A stretch of DNA of 64,000 bases, taken from positions 62,001 to 126,000 of the forward strand of contig NZ_JAUXVR010000005.1 in NCBI RefSeq assembly GCF_030680395.1, given 5' to 3'. The position numbers were made by a program, and so were the translations under genes. The notes beneath the pieces were generated by a model. The model was given only the letters and a program-made list of their open reading frames with translations, ran no database searches and was not told the DNA's origin. Source of the stretch: Methylobacter sp. GTDB taxonomy: Bacteria; Pseudomonadota; Gammaproteobacteria; Methylococcales; Methylomonadaceae. This document shows positions 17,686 to 27,886 of this stretch, piece by piece; within the stretch, counting starts at the first letter, position 1; every line of letters starts with the position of its first letter.

Positions 17686-20532
17686 ATGGAAAAAACATAC
17701 GCCCCGCATTCAATTGAACAACGCTGGTATCAAACCTGGGAAGAAAAAGGCTATTTTGCGGCCAAGTCGGAGGGTGAATCCTATTGCATCATGATTCCGC
17801 CGCCCAATGTTACCGGCAGCTTGCACATGGGCCATGCGTTTCAGGACACCATCATGGATGCGCTTACCCGCTACCACAGGATGAAAGGCTACAGCACCTT
17901 GTGGCAGCCGGGCACCGATCATGCGGGTATTGCCACGCAAATGGTGGTAGAACGTTTGTGCAATGCGGAAGGAAAAACCCGTCATGATTATGGCCGGGAA
18001 AAATTTATCGAAAAAATCTGGGAATGGAAGGAAGAATCCGGCGGCACGATTACCCGCCAGTTGCGGCGCATGGGCTCTTCGCTGGACTGGAAAAAGGAGC
18101 GCTTCACGATGGATGACGGCATGTCCGATGCGGTGCAGGAAGTGTTCATACGCTTATATGAAGAGGGCCTGATTTATCGCGGCAAGCGCTTGGTCAATTG
18201 GGATCCTGTGCTGCATACCGCTGTTTCCGATCTGGAAGTATTGTCGGAAGAAGAAAACGGTTCCATGTGGCATTTGCGTTATCCGCTGTCGAACGGCCAT
18301 GGGCATTTGATTGTTGCAACTACCCGTCCTGAAACCATGCTGGGCGATGCCGCAGTCGCGATTCATCCCAACGATGAGCGCTATAAACATTTGCTCGGTG
18401 AATTTGTGGAACTGCCGCTAACGGGCCGCCGCATTCCGATTATTGCCGATGAGTATGTCGATCCTGAATTCGGTACGGGCTGCGTCAAAATCACGCCAGC
18501 CCATGATTTTAACGATTACGAAGTCTGGACGCGCCACCGCCATACTTCGGTTATTCAGGATTTGCCGCATGGCGGCTTGATTAATATTTTAACCGTCGAC
18601 GCGAGCATCTGTACCGATGAGTTAGTCCCCGTTCAATATCAAGGCCTTGACCGCTTTGAAGCGCGCAAACAGATTGTCGCCGATCTCGATGCGCAAGGTT
18701 TATTGGAAAAAATCGCCGATCACAAGTTGATGGTGCCGCGCGGCGACCGCACCAACAGCGTTATCGAACCGCTGTTGACCGACCAGTGGTATGTCAAGGT
18801 CGCGCCGTTGGCGGAACCTGCGATTGCCGCTGTTGAAAACGGCGACATCAAGTTTGTCCCCGACAACTGGAAAAACACTTATTTCGACTGGATGCGCAAT
18901 ATTCAGGACTGGTGTATCTCACGGCAAATCTGGTGGGGTCACCGCATCCCGGCCTGGTATGACGAGCTGGGCAATATTTACGTCGGGAGCTCTGAGCAGG
19001 ACATCCGGGAAAAACACAACCTGCCCGCCGGCTATGCGCTTAAGCAGGATGAAGATGTGCTGGATACCTGGTTTTCTTCCGCCTTATGGCCTTTTTCCAC
19101 ACTGGGTTGGCCGGAAAACACTGACGAACTGGCCAAGCATTATCCGACCAGCGTACTGGTGACCGGCTTTGACATCATTTTCTTCTGGGTGGCGAGGATG
19201 ATTATGATGGGACTGAAATTCCAGGGCGCCGTGCCGTTTAAGGAAGTCTACATCCACGGCTTGGTCCGCGATGCGGAAGGACAAAAGATGTCCAAATCCA
19301 AAGGCAATGTGCTCGACCCGATTGATATCATCGACGGCATAGAACTGGAAGCTTTGGTTGCAAAACGTATTTCCGGCATGATGCAGCCGCATTTGGCAAA
19401 GAAAATCGAGCAGGATACGCGCAAACATTTCCCGGACGGCATTCAGTCTTACGGCACCGATGCCTTGCGTTTTACCTTTGCTTCATTAGCGTCCACCGGT
19501 CGCGATATCCGCTTTGACCTTGCCCGCACCGAAGGTTACCGCAATTTCTGCAACAAACTATGGAACGCGGCGCGTTTCGTGCTGATGAATACAGAGGAAC
19601 AGGATAACGGTTTATCCGACGCACCTTGTAAATACAGCCAAGTGGATCGCTGGATTACGTCCCGTCTGCATCAGGTAACGGCTGTGACCTCGACCGCCAT
19701 TGATAATTACCGTTTTGACCTGGCGGCGCAAGCCATTTACGAATTCACCTGGAATGAATACTGCGATTGGTATCTGGAGCTGGCAAAAATATCCCTGCAA
19801 TCGAGTGATAAGGCATTGCAACGCGGTACGCGCAAAACCCTGCTGACAGTTCTGGAGTCGATTTTACGTTTGGCGCATCCGATCATGCCGGTTATTACCG
19901 AAGAGATCTGGCAACGCGTTGCACCTCTAGCCGGTATTATCGCTGGGGATGGTGTGTATGCCGCAGGCCAGCCGGGAGCTGGCGCGGCGCAGGCAAATAC
20001 CATCATGTTGCAGCCTTATCCGGTAGCAGATGAAGCGCGAATCGATAGTAAAGCCATCGCCGAAACCAACTGGGTAATGAACTTTATCCTGGGTGTACGC
20101 CGTATTCGCGGCGAAATGAATATTTCTCCGGGCAAACCGCTGCCGGTGTTACTGCAAAACGGCTCGTATACTGACCAACAAAGCCTGGACAACAACCTGA
20201 TTTATTTACGAAAAATGGCTAAGCTGGAATCGATAATCTGGTTAAACAGTACTGAAGTTGCACCGGAATCAGCAATGGCGCTGGTTGGCGAGATGCAAAT
20301 CCTGATTCCAATGGCGGGCTTAATCGACAAGGAAGCGGAACTGATACGACTGGAAAAAGAGATACAAAAAGTCAATAACGACCTGCCCAGAGTCGAAGGC
20401 AAATTAAATAACCCGGCATTTGTCGATAAAGCGCCTCACGAAGTTATTGATAAAGAAAAAGCCAAACTGGCTGATTTACGTTCAATGCTTAACAAGCTCG
20501 AAGAACAGCAACGTAAAATACGGGCACTGTAA
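17686..20532 (+). CDS. valS: Valine--tRNA ligase with an in-frame repeat insertion
   Basis: ValRS charges tRNA-Val and edits threonine. The 948-residue protein has the class I signatures [15 protein letters not shown] (about residue 38) and [10 protein letters not shown] (about 530). It also has the editing-domain [10 protein letters not shown], and a C-terminal coiled coil (about 885-945) ending in KLEEQQRKI. Compared with E. coli, which has GINAD directly before TIMLQP, there are about 17 extra residues at 750-768 ([15 protein letters not shown] and following). They coincide exactly with a type A palindromic repeat. The insertion is in the anticodon-binding half and keeps the frame. As an essential gene valS must tolerate it. 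Confidence 0.97.
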   Translation: MEKTYAPHSIEQRWYQTWEEKGYFAAKSEGESYCIMIPPPNVTGSLHMGHAFQDTIMDALTRYHRMKGYSTLWQPGTDHAGIATQMVVERLCNAEGKTRHDYGREKFIEKIWEWKEESGGTITRQLRRMGSSLDWKKERFTMDDGMSDAVQEVFIRLYEEGLIYRGKRLVNWDPVLHTAVSDLEVLSEEENGSMWHLRYPLSNGHGHLIVATTRPETMLGDAAVAIHPNDERYKHLLGEFVELPLTGRRIPIIADEYVDPEFGTGCVKITPAHDFNDYEVWTRHRHTSVIQDLPHGGLINILTVDASICTDELVPVQYQGLDRFEARKQIVADLDAQGLLEKIADHKLMVPRGDRTNSVIEPLLTDQWYVKVAPLAEPAIAAVENGDIKFVPDNWKNTYFDWMRNIQDWCISRQIWWGHRIPAWYDELGNIYVGSSEQDIREKHNLPAGYALKQDEDVLDTWFSSALWPFSTLGWPENTDELAKHYPTSVLVTGFDIIFFWVARMIMMGLKFQGAVPFKEVYIHGLVRDAEGQKMSKSKGNVLDPIDIIDGIELEALVAKRISGMMQPHLAKKIEQDTRKHFPDGIQSYGTDALRFTFASLASTGRDIRFDLARTEGYRNFCNKLWNAARFVLMNTEEQDNGLSDAPCKYSQVDRWITSRLHQVTAVTSTAIDNYRFDLAAQAIYEFTWNEYCDWYLELAKISLQSSDKALQRGTRKTLLTVLESILRLAHPIMPVITEEIWQRVAPLAGIIAGDGVYAAGQPGAGAAQANTIMLQPYPVADEARIDSKAIAETNWVMNFILGVRRIRGEMNISPGKPLPVLLQNGSYTDQQSLDNNLIYLRKMAKLESIIWLNSTEVAPESAMALVGEMQILIPMAGLIDKEAELIRLEKEIQKVNNDLPRVEGKLNNPAFVDKAPHEVIDKEKAKLADLRSMLNKLEEQQRKIRAL
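19935..19989 (-). repeat. Type A palindromic repeat, copy 2, inside valS
   Basis: On the plus strand it reads TTATCGCTGGGGATGGTGTG, then TATGCCGCAG, then GCCAGC-CGGGA-GCTGGC, then GCGGC. It aligns without gaps to the copy in the RND adaptor gene (from 40179), with about 42 of 53 positions identical. The inner stem GCCAGC/GCTGGC replaces ACTGC/GCAGT by paired changes. Its orientation is opposite to valS, unlike the copies in res and the adaptor. Confidence 0.85.
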
Positions 20533-20537
20533 GAAAG

Positions 20538-20600
20538 ACCGACAAAAGGCGCAAGGTAAAGGTAAGCGGCCCCTTTAGCCTTGTACCTTGTACCTTTTTA
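20538..20600. repeat. Purine heptad repeat hairpin between valS and pilB
   Basis: AAAAGGCGCAAGGTAAAGGT and, after a 10-base spacer, CCTTTAGCCTTGTACCTTG form facing arms with further CCTTTTTA at the end. It is the same family as 7938-8040, 53330-53394 and 55189-55285. The right arm ends in TTTTTAAT, so the hairpin could terminate valS transcription. Confidence 0.65.
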
Positions 20601-20639
20601 ATCTATATTTATTTAAACAACTGACAAAGTAATCATCCT

Positions 20640-22352
20640 ATGAATACCGCATCAACGAATTTACAATTTAGTGGCCTTACACGGTGCTTGATTGAAAAAG
20701 GCTTGCTAACTGAGAGTGATGCGCAAATTCATAGCCAGGAAGCACAAAAAAAACAAGTCCCGTTAATCCACTATCTTGTTACCAATAAACTGATTAGCAG
20801 CAAAGTCTTGGCATCTCAAGCCTCACAAGAATTTGGCATGCCTTTTTTTGACCTGGATGCAATTGACTTCCGTAGACTCCCTATCAATCTGGTCAGTGAA
20901 AAGCTCATCCGAAAATGCCATGCGCTGCCCCTGTTCGCCAGAGGCAAAACACTGTTTGTCGCGGTATCAGACCCGACCGACTTTCGCGCTCTGGATGACA
21001 TCAAGTTTCACAGCCGCCTTAACCCCGAAGCCATTCTGGTTGAAGAAGACAAACTTATCAAAGCCATTGAAGCCTCCTTAGAGGCCGCCGATACATCAAT
21101 GACTGATATGCTTGATGAGGATCTGGACAACCTGGAAATCACCGGCGGCGAAGAAGATACCACTAAAGCCGATATTAACTCGGATATTGATGACGCCCCC
21201 ATTGTTCGTTACGTCAACAAAATACTGCTGGACTCCATAAAGCAAGGGGTCTCCGATATACACATGGAGCCCTACGAAAAAATCTTCCGTATCCGCTATA
21301 GATCGGATGGCATACTCCGTCAGGTTGCCACGCCACCCGCCAGCATCGCTGGCAGACTTGTCTCCCGCATCAAGGTCATGTCTAAAATGGATATTGCTGA
21401 ACGCAGGGTTCCGCAAGACGGCCGTATCAAAATGACCTTATCCAAAAACCGTGCGATTGATTTTCGGGTAAACACCTGCCCTACCTTGTTCGGTGAAAAG
21501 GTCGTAATGCGTATTTTGGACCCTACCAGTGCTCAGCTGGGTATCGAAAAACTGGGTTTTGAGCCTGAACAGCAACGAATATTTCTTGAGGCTATTAACA
21601 AACCCTACGGCTTAGTGCTGGTAACGGGACCAACAGGTAGCGGTAAAACGGTTACGCTCTACACGGGGCTAAACATCCTCAACACCATGGAGCGCAACAT
21701 TTCCACGGCCGAAGACCCTGTGGAAATTACCGTAGAGGGCATCAATCAGGTCAACATGAATCCCAAAGCCGGCCTGACCTTCGCCAGTGCTTTACGCGCC
21801 TTTTTGCGGCAAGATCCTGACATTATCATGGTGGGTGAGATTCGTGATTTGGAAACCGCCGAAATCGCCGTCAAAGCCGCACAAACAGGCCATTTGGTGC
21901 TATCGACCTTACATACTAACGATGCGCCGCAAACCTTAAACCGCCTCCTGCAAATGGGCATCCCCGCCTTCAATATCGTTGCAGCGGTCAATTTAATTAT
22001 GGCGCAACGTTTAGGCCGACGGCTATGTGAACATTGCAAAGTCCCCGCCGACTTTCCCGATAAAGTCCTCCTTGCTGCCGGTTTTAAACAAGAAGAGTTG
22101 CACGACCTTAAAATATTCAGTGCGGTAGGCTGCGAGTACTGTACCAATGGTTACAAGGGTCGAGTCGGTGTTTATCAAGTCCTGACGCTCACTGACAAAA
22201 TGCGCTCACTGATACTAAACGGGGGGAATACCGATCAGCTGGCAGAGTGCGCTCTGGCCGAAGGTTTTAATGATTTACGCAGGTCAGGGTTAAACAAAGT
22301 GCGGATGGGCATGACCAGCTTGGAAGAAATTGATCGCATCACCAAGGAATAA
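20640..22352 (+). CDS. pilB: Type IV pilus extension ATPase PilB
   Basis: PilB is the hexameric cytoplasmic ATPase that powers pilus assembly. The 570-residue protein has the N-terminal MshEN/T2SSE_N domain (about 1-150) and the ATPase core with Walker A GPTGSGKT (about residue 330), the Asp box (ISTAEDPVE), Walker B DIIMVGEIRD (about 395) and the His box HTNDAPQTL. A zinc-binding tetracysteine pair, CEHCK and CEYC (about 462 and 500), is typical of PilB and GspE. pilC starts 2 bp after the stop. Confidence 0.96.
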   Translation: MNTASTNLQFSGLTRCLIEKGLLTESDAQIHSQEAQKKQVPLIHYLVTNKLISSKVLASQASQEFGMPFFDLDAIDFRRLPINLVSEKLIRKCHALPLFARGKTLFVAVSDPTDFRALDDIKFHSRLNPEAILVEEDKLIKAIEASLEAADTSMTDMLDEDLDNLEITGGEEDTTKADINSDIDDAPIVRYVNKILLDSIKQGVSDIHMEPYEKIFRIRYRSDGILRQVATPPASIAGRLVSRIKVMSKMDIAERRVPQDGRIKMTLSKNRAIDFRVNTCPTLFGEKVVMRILDPTSAQLGIEKLGFEPEQQRIFLEAINKPYGLVLVTGPTGSGKTVTLYTGLNILNTMERNISTAEDPVEITVEGINQVNMNPKAGLTFASALRAFLRQDPDIIMVGEIRDLETAEIAVKAAQTGHLVLSTLHTNDAPQTLNRLLQMGIPAFNIVAAVNLIMAQRLGRRLCEHCKVPADFPDKVLLAAGFKQEELHDLKIFSAVGCEYCTNGYKGRVGVYQVLTLTDKMRSLILNGGNTDQLAECALAEGFNDLRRSGLNKVRMGMTSLEEIDRITKE

Positions 22353-22354
22353 AT

Positions 22355-23575
22355 ATGGCAGAGCAAACTGAACAAATAGATTTCGTCTGGGCGGGAACCG
22401 ATAAAAATAAAAAGAAAGCCGGAGGAATCATCTCTGCAAAAAGCGAAATCATTGCAAAAACTGAACTGCGGCGGCAGGGATATCGCGTTATTAAATTCAA
22501 GAAAAAACCCAAGCCGCTATTCACTCAAAAAATCCAGGCTATCACGCCGGGCGACATAGCCGTTTTTTCCAGGCAATTAGCCACCATGCTTAAAGCGGGC
22601 GTACCGTTGGTTCAGTCATTCGATATTGTCGGCAAAGGCCACGATAATCCAAGCATGGAGGCTCTGCTCATGGGCATCAAAACTGATATTGAAGGCGGCG
22701 ACACCTTAGCCCAAGCGCTTAACAAAAGACCGCTGTATTTTGATGAATTAACTTGTAACTTGGTTGAAGCCGGTGAACAGGCAGGGGTATTAGAAACACT
22801 GCTGGATAAAATCGCCACCTATAAAGAAAAAACCGAGTCGATGAAGAAAAAGATCAAAAAGGCTCTGACCTATCCGATCGCGGTAATAGTCGTCGCCTTC
22901 ATCGTCACCACCATCCTCTTGATATTTGTGGTACCGGTATTTTCCGACATGTTCAAAAGCTTCGGCGCCGACCTGCCGGCTTTCACTAAAATGGTTGTCG
23001 CCATGTCTGAGTGGATGCAGGCATGGTGGTATATTGTTGTCGGCATTGTTGTCGGCATCGTTTACACATTTGGCTATTTTAAAAAACGCTCAAAGAAATT
23101 CAATCACTTCCTTGATAAAACCCTGCTAAAAATACCGGTAGTCGGCCTGATTTTACATAAGTCTGCAATCGCACGATTTGCCAGAACCTTGGCAACCATG
23201 TCGGCAGCCGGGGTACCTTTGGTAGAGGCACTGGAGTCAGTTTCCGGAGCCTGCGGCAATATTGTCTACGCCGAAGCCGTTTTAAAAATGCGCGATGAGG
23301 TGGCAACCGGCCAACGGCTTCAATTTGCCATGCAGCAGGCAAATCTTTGGCCCAATATGGTGATACAGATGGTGGCTATCGGAGAGGAATCAGGCTCTAT
23401 GGACTCTATGCTGTTAAAAGTTGCCGATTTTTTTGATGAGGAAGTCGATAATCTTGTCGATAATTTGAGCAGTTTAATGGAACCCTTCATCATGGTTGTT
23501 TTAGGCATTTTGGTCGGCGGCCTGATTGTCGCAATGTATTTACCGATATTTAAAATGGGTGCAGCTATTAAGTAA
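22355..23575 (+). CDS. pilC: Type IV pilus inner-membrane platform protein PilC
   Basis: PilC is the polytopic platform that couples PilB rotation to pilin extraction. The 406-residue protein has a cytoplasmic N terminus and two T2SSF domains (about residues 70-193 and 275-397), with FSRQLATMLKAGVPLVQS in the first and FARTLATMSAAGVPLVEAL in the second. Membrane helices lie at about 170-195, 220-245 and 375-400. It directly follows pilB in the standard pilB-pilC-pilD order. Confidence 0.96.
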   Translation: MAEQTEQIDFVWAGTDKNKKKAGGIISAKSEIIAKTELRRQGYRVIKFKKKPKPLFTQKIQAITPGDIAVFSRQLATMLKAGVPLVQSFDIVGKGHDNPSMEALLMGIKTDIEGGDTLAQALNKRPLYFDELTCNLVEAGEQAGVLETLLDKIATYKEKTESMKKKIKKALTYPIAVIVVAFIVTTILLIFVVPVFSDMFKSFGADLPAFTKMVVAMSEWMQAWWYIVVGIVVGIVYTFGYFKKRSKKFNHFLDKTLLKIPVVGLILHKSAIARFARTLATMSAAGVPLVEALESVSGACGNIVYAEAVLKMRDEVATGQRLQFAMQQANLWPNMVIQMVAIGEESGSMDSMLLKVADFFDEEVDNLVDNLSSLMEPFIMVVLGILVGGLIVAMYLPIFKMGAAIK

Positions 23576-23598
23576 CGTTGTACGCTACTGGTTAGACA

Positions 23599-23626
23599 CG
23601 ACTGCTTATGCAGGAATAATTACTCT
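23599..23626 (+). repeat. Possible short type B repeat between pilC and pilD
   Basis: CGACTGCTTATGCAGGAATAATTAC resembles the shortened type B copies (GACTGC, ATGCAGGAG, CAATTACC). The match is partial and the assignment is tentative. Confidence 0.3.
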
Positions 23627-23683
23627 CAAATACCGTATTCATCAACGCTCCCGCCATGGAGCGCTCACTTCATCAAAAAACAG

Positions 23684-24589
23684 ATGCAACAGCTTAGTAT
23701 GATTTTAAATATACCTGTCCTATTTTCGGCTCTGGCCGGTGTTATCGGCTTGCTTGTCGGCAGTTTTCTCAATGTTGTTATCTACAGATTACCGATCATG
23801 ATGCAACGAGGATGGCGTAGGGAATGCCTGGAGTATCTGCAAATCGAGCCGGAACCTGTGCAGTCCGGCAACGACATGAATACAGCAGCGGTTGCCGAGG
23901 AACCCTTCAACCTAGTTTTCCCTTTATCCCGCTGTCCCGGCTGCAATACGCCCATCAAGCCTTACCAGAACATTCCAGTCATCAGCTACCTTTTTTTAAG
24001 AGGTAAATGTGCAAAATGCAACTGTCGCATTTCAATGCGTTATCCGATAGTAGAAGCTTTCACCGCACTGGCCTCAATCATAGTGGCTTGGCATTTTGGC
24101 TACACACCTCAAGCTGTTTTTGCTCTGATACTGACCTGGTCGCTGATTGCGTTAATTTTTATTGATATTGACCATCAGTTACTACCTGACTCCATCACCC
24201 TTCCCTTACTTTGGCTGGGGATGTGTCTAAGCCTGTTTAATGTATTTGCCGATGCTCACGCCAGCATCATCGGCGCAGTCGCCGGCTATATTGCTCTTTG
24301 GGCTATCTTTCATCTGTTTAAACTGGCAACAGGCAAAGAAGGCATGGGCTATGGCGACTTCAAATTGCTGGCTTTATTCGGTGCCTGGCTCGGCTGGCAA
24401 TACCTACCGATTATTATTTTATTATCATCGCTGGTTGGTGCGGTTATTGGCGTAAGCATGATCATTTTTGTCAAACACGATCATAACGTCCCTATCCCTT
24501 TCGGTCCCTATCTAGCTGCCGCGGGATGGATCGCATTATTATGGGGCAATGACCTCAACCAACTCTATTTAACCTCCGTAGGCCTATAA
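23684..24589 (+). CDS. pilD: Prepilin peptidase/N-methyltransferase PilD
   Basis: PilD cleaves the leader of type IV prepilins and methylates the new N terminus. The 301-residue protein has an N-terminal membrane helix with GSFLNVVIYRLP, and a cytoplasmic loop with the zinc tetracysteine motif CPGC (about residue 86) and CAKC (about 111). The catalytic aspartates are in IDIDHQLLPD (about 163) and GYGDFKLL (about 225). Several hydrophobic helices follow. The start is uncertain: a second ATG lies five codons in, and neither has a strong Shine-Dalgarno sequence. Confidence 0.95.
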   Translation: MQQLSMILNIPVLFSALAGVIGLLVGSFLNVVIYRLPIMMQRGWRRECLEYLQIEPEPVQSGNDMNTAAVAEEPFNLVFPLSRCPGCNTPIKPYQNIPVISYLFLRGKCAKCNCRISMRYPIVEAFTALASIIVAWHFGYTPQAVFALILTWSLIALIFIDIDHQLLPDSITLPLLWLGMCLSLFNVFADAHASIIGAVAGYIALWAIFHLFKLATGKEGMGYGDFKLLALFGAWLGWQYLPIIILLSSLVGAVIGVSMIIFVKHDHNVPIPFGPYLAAAGWIALLWGNDLNQLYLTSVGL

Positions 24590-24592
24590 GGC

Positions 24593-25195
24593 ATGTTGAA
24601 AGTCGGATTAACCGGCGGCATAGGCTGCGGCAAATCGACTGTTGCCAGGATTTTCGCTGACTTAAATATCCCGGTGCTTGATGCTGATGAAATAGCCCAT
24701 CGGCTGGTCGAAAAAGGACAACCTGCACTGGCTCAAATACAACAGGAGTTTGGCACGGCCATTCTTAACCCGGACGGCTCGTTAAATAGACAAACTCTCA
24801 GAGAAATAGTTTTTTCCGACCCCAAGCAGAAACAGAAACTTGAATCGATACTTCATCCCTTAATCTATAAAGCGATACAAGCAGAACTTGAACAGCTGAA
24901 CGCTCCTTACTGCATCATAAGTATTCCATTATTATTCGAAACTGGCATGACTCATCTTGTCGACCGGATACTGGTTATCGACTGTCCTGTTGAAACACAG
25001 ATTGAACGGGTTAAAATCCGGGATAACCTGACCACTGAACGAATACAATCCATAATTGACAATCAAGTATCGCGTGCATACAGAAAAGCAAAAGCCGATG
25101 ACTTCATTGATAACTCAACGGCTGATTATAGACTTGCAGAACAGGTAAAAAAACTGCACAATTTATATCTTTCATTAAGCGCTTGCCGGGATTAA
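24593..25195 (+). CDS. coaE: Dephospho-CoA kinase
   Basis: CoaE phosphorylates dephospho-CoA in the last step of coenzyme A synthesis. The 200-residue protein begins with the P-loop GLTGGIGCGKST, then VLDADEIAHRLVEKG, DPKQKQKLESILHPLI and SIPLLFETG, all typical. It starts 3 bp after pilD, in the conserved pilD-coaE-zapD-yacG order. Confidence 0.96.
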   Translation: MLKVGLTGGIGCGKSTVARIFADLNIPVLDADEIAHRLVEKGQPALAQIQQEFGTAILNPDGSLNRQTLREIVFSDPKQKQKLESILHPLIYKAIQAELEQLNAPYCIISIPLLFETGMTHLVDRILVIDCPVETQIERVKIRDNLTTERIQSIIDNQVSRAYRKAKADDFIDNSTADYRLAEQVKKLHNLYLSLSACRD

Positions 25196-25202
25196 CTTGT
25201 CT

Positions 25203-25973
25203 GTGAACACCACTATTACCTATGAATTTCCACTCAATGAACGCATCCGGGTTTTCATACGGTTAGAACAGCTTTTCCAACAATTCAGTCATTTTTTAAC
25301 GGGAGAGACCGTTGCCGATAAACGCGCCGCTATTAATGTGCTGCTCGATATCATGACAATTTTCAGACGCAATGATCTGAAATCAGAAATACTGAAAGAG
25401 CTGGATCGCCATGCCAAGGTGCTAAATAAAATTGCCCATAATCAGAGCGTCGATACCCAAAAACTGGAAGAACTACTTAACCAATTAAATGAAACCAGTA
25501 AAAAACTCTATGCCACTAACGGCAAGATCGGTACCCGTGTCATGGAAAGCGACCTATTCCAGAGCATAGCTCAACGCAGTTCCATCCCTGGTGGTACCTG
25601 CTCCTTCGATTTGCCTGAATTTCATTATTGGCTGGAACAGGATGAAGCCACCCGGCTAAAAGACCTGGAACACTGGAGCAAGCCCTTTGCCGACATTCGT
25701 ATTGCAATTGACCTGATTCTTAATTTTATTCGTAATTGCAGCTCGCCTACTCAAGAGGTTGCTGAAGCAGGCTTCTTTCAATTTTTGCTGGACACCAACC
25801 AACCTCACCAACTGCTTAAAATAAGCCTGGACAAATCCATACACTGCTTTGCAGAAATCAGCGGCGGCAAACACCGTTGCACCATCCGGTTCATGGCGCC
25901 ATCTTCCGACAACAAACGTCCGACACAAAGCCCTGATGACATTCCTTTTTCCTTAACCTGCTGCCTTTTCTAA
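25203..25973 (+). CDS. zapD: Cell division protein ZapD
   Basis: ZapD bundles FtsZ filaments and stabilises the Z ring. The start is assigned to GTG 25203, which places 12 residues up to PLNE exactly as in E. coli ZapD. A TTG two codons earlier is an alternative. The 256-residue protein has the family N terminus ([19 protein letters not shown]) and the mid-region [14 protein letters not shown]. The stop overlaps the yacG start by one base (TAATG). Confidence 0.92.
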   Translation: MNTTITYEFPLNERIRVFIRLEQLFQQFSHFLTGETVADKRAAINVLLDIMTIFRRNDLKSEILKELDRHAKVLNKIAHNQSVDTQKLEELLNQLNETSKKLYATNGKIGTRVMESDLFQSIAQRSSIPGGTCSFDLPEFHYWLEQDEATRLKDLEHWSKPFADIRIAIDLILNFIRNCSSPTQEVAEAGFFQFLLDTNQPHQLLKISLDKSIHCFAEISGGKHRCTIRFMAPSSDNKRPTQSPDDIPFSLTCCLF

Positions 25974-26179
25974 TGTCGTCATCCAACAAACCGCTCATTG
26001 TAAAATGTCCCAACTGCGGATGTTCTGTGCCTTGGGTTCCTGAACAGCAATCCAAACCATTCTGCTCCGAACGTTGTAAATTGACTGACCTGGGAGAATG
26101 GGCAATGGAAGAAAAGAGGATTCCCGGACAATCAGTGTCGCTGGAAAGCGATAGTGAGGACGATACTTTCTTTCATTAA
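25973..26179 (+). CDS. yacG: DNA gyrase inhibitor YacG
   Basis: YacG is a small zinc protein that binds GyrB and inhibits gyrase in E. coli. The 68-residue product has the four-cysteine site, CPNCG (about residue 12) and FCSERCK (about 31), followed by DLGEWA and the family's disordered acidic tail. It is translationally coupled to zapD. Confidence 0.94.
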   Translation: MSSSNKPLIVKCPNCGCSVPWVPEQQSKPFCSERCKLTDLGEWAMEEKRIPGQSVSLESDSEDDTFFH

Positions 26180-26544
26180 CCGGGTGATCGCCTACCTGGA
26201 CCTGTAGAAACATTGCCCGGGACGACAAGATACGCCCGGCTACAAATCGTACGAAACTATATATTTATACTTCAAATAGCCCAGGTTACCGGTCAAAACA
26301 GGACCGGCGTCTATCGAGCTCATCTAAAAAATACTTAAGTTCGGTTTTGCAGTGCGGTCACACCCGCCTCTTGAATATTCTTGCATTACAAAGTAATTTT
26401 ATAGTTCTCTTTCCTTCAATTGACTTAGCACACAAAACTAACGCTCCTCTTGCGGCTATCGTTACCGCTGGGCAATTTTTCATACACGTATACCAAAAAA
26501 GACTAAACCTGCCCTATCGGCAGCCACTATAAGGAAATCTAATC
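26180..26544. other. Gene-free stretch between yacG and the CYTH gene
   Basis: I see no convincing gene, RNA or strong palindrome in these 365 bases. AAGGAAATCT right before 26545 is the ribosome binding site of the CYTH gene. A 61-residue frame at 26347-26532 has no start context and is rejected. Confidence 0.5.
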
Positions 26545-27015
26545 ATGGCTATAGAAATAGAACATAAATTTTTGCTCGCCAACGATGACTGGCGCAAACA
26601 CGTTAGCCGTTCGGTAAAATATCGGCAAGGCTATTTAAGCTCTCAGGCAACCAGCTCAATCAGAGTGCGAATCAGTAATGACCATGCGTGGTTGAATATA
26701 AAAACTGCGACTATCGGTACTCACCGGCATGAATACGAATATGAAATTCCGATGACTGATGCAAACGAGATATTGGATAATCTTTGCAGAAAGCCATTAA
26801 TCGAAAAAATCCGTCATTTCGTTACTGATGACGCCAATCTTTGGGAAATAGATGAGTTTGAAGGTGACAATCAGGGATTGATAGTTGCTGAAATTGAATT
26901 AAACGAAACAGGACAATCTTTTTCAAAACCGCTCTGGTTAGGCTTGGAAGTTACCGACGATTTGCGTTATTACAACAACAATCTCGCAATCCATCCGTAT
27001 TCAGAATGGCATTAA
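26545..27015 (+). CDS. CYTH-domain protein (probable triphosphate-processing enzyme)
   Basis: CYTH proteins bind triphosphate groups in a beta tunnel with metal. Bacterial single-domain members act as inorganic tripolyphosphatases or are of unknown substrate. The 156-residue product opens with IEIEHKFLL, the ExExK signature, and has charged strands with SSIRVRI, KTATIG, EYEYEIP and EIDEFEGDNQGLIVAEIEL. AAGGAAATCT gives a good ribosome binding site. It appears monocistronic. Confidence 0.88.
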   Translation: MAIEIEHKFLLANDDWRKHVSRSVKYRQGYLSSQATSSIRVRISNDHAWLNIKTATIGTHRHEYEYEIPMTDANEILDNLCRKPLIEKIRHFVTDDANLWEIDEFEGDNQGLIVAEIELNETGQSFSKPLWLGLEVTDDLRYYNNNLAIHPYSEWH

Positions 27016-27020
27016 GACTA

Positions 27021-27047
27021 TATATTTCATAGATATATTGAAATATA
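27021..27047. repeat. A+T-rich inverted repeat between the CYTH and TPR genes
   Basis: TATATTTCA and TGAAATATA are perfect 9-base arms around a 9-base spacer. It lies just after the CYTH stop and 26 bp before the next start, so it could be an operator or a weak hairpin. No U-tract follows. Confidence 0.4.
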
Positions 27048-27072
27048 ATGAGTTTTGTTTTATATTTTCCAC

Positions 27073-27759
27073 ATGAAAAAATTAGTTTTTGTTGTTTTAT
27101 TGCTACTATCGATTCAATGTTTTGCAGAGAACCTTGAAGACTCTTTAAAAAACATTGAAGCTGAATGGGCTTCTATTTACTACAGCACGCCCAAAAGCAA
27201 GCAAGGGCCTGCTTATGCTCAACTGCTCGATAGAATCACCAACTTAGCCCGACAATACCCGAACGCCGCCGAACCCGTTTTCTGGCAGGCCGTGTTGAAA
27301 GCGACTTATGCCGATCAACAAGATGCTTTTTCTGCGCTTGGCGCCATTCATGAGGCGCGTGATTTACTGATCAAAGTCATTAAAATCAACCCGAAAACCA
27401 TGGGCGGGGCAGCCTATGTGACTTTAGGCACGCTTTATTACAGGGCACCCAAATGGCCTATCTCATTTGGCGATGACGATGCCGCCAAGCAAATGCTGGA
27501 AACCGCACTTAAAATCAATCCTGACGGCATTGATGCCAATTATTTTTACGGCGAATTTCTGTTGTTACATAATAAATTTAACGATGCGGCCATTTATTTG
27601 GAAAAAGCAGCCGCTGCTCCAGTCCGTGCTGAACAGCTTTATGCTGATAATCAGCTAAAAGCGGAAGCAAGACTCGCCTTACAAAATACTCAAAAACGGA
27701 AAATCAACGGCGAAAAAAGCATATTTTTGTCTGTATTTAATTCGGCAAGCGCAAGGTAA
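27073..27759 (+). CDS. Secreted TPR-like protein
   Basis: The protein has a signal peptide (KKLVFVVLLLL core, cleavage probably after CFA) and about 205 mature residues of alpha-helical repeats of TPR type (NAAEPVFWQAVLKA, GAAYVTLGTLYYRAP, DGIDANYFYGEFLL). It resembles the periplasmic TPR proteins sometimes called TatT-like, but no partner transporter is nearby. The ATG at 27073 is chosen over 27055 because the signal peptide starts there. Function unknown. Confidence 0.78.
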   Translation: MKKLVFVVLLLLSIQCFAENLEDSLKNIEAEWASIYYSTPKSKQGPAYAQLLDRITNLARQYPNAAEPVFWQAVLKATYADQQDAFSALGAIHEARDLLIKVIKINPKTMGGAAYVTLGTLYYRAPKWPISFGDDDAAKQMLETALKINPDGIDANYFYGEFLLLHNKFNDAAIYLEKAAAAPVRAEQLYADNQLKAEARLALQNTQKRKINGEKSIFLSVFNSASAR

Positions 27760-27886
27760 GCTTTATATCCGCAATCGTATCCGATCCTGCTAAATGACAC
27801 CTTTAACAAACTCAAGATTCAATCATGTAATGCTTTCTGCTAGAATAACGCCCTAAATTAAAAAACTAACTTTCGTGGTAATAATT

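Noticed and set aside
26347-26532. A 61-codon open frame between yacG and the CYTH gene
   Set aside because: No ribosome binding site, no signal or domain features, A+T-rich gap composition.
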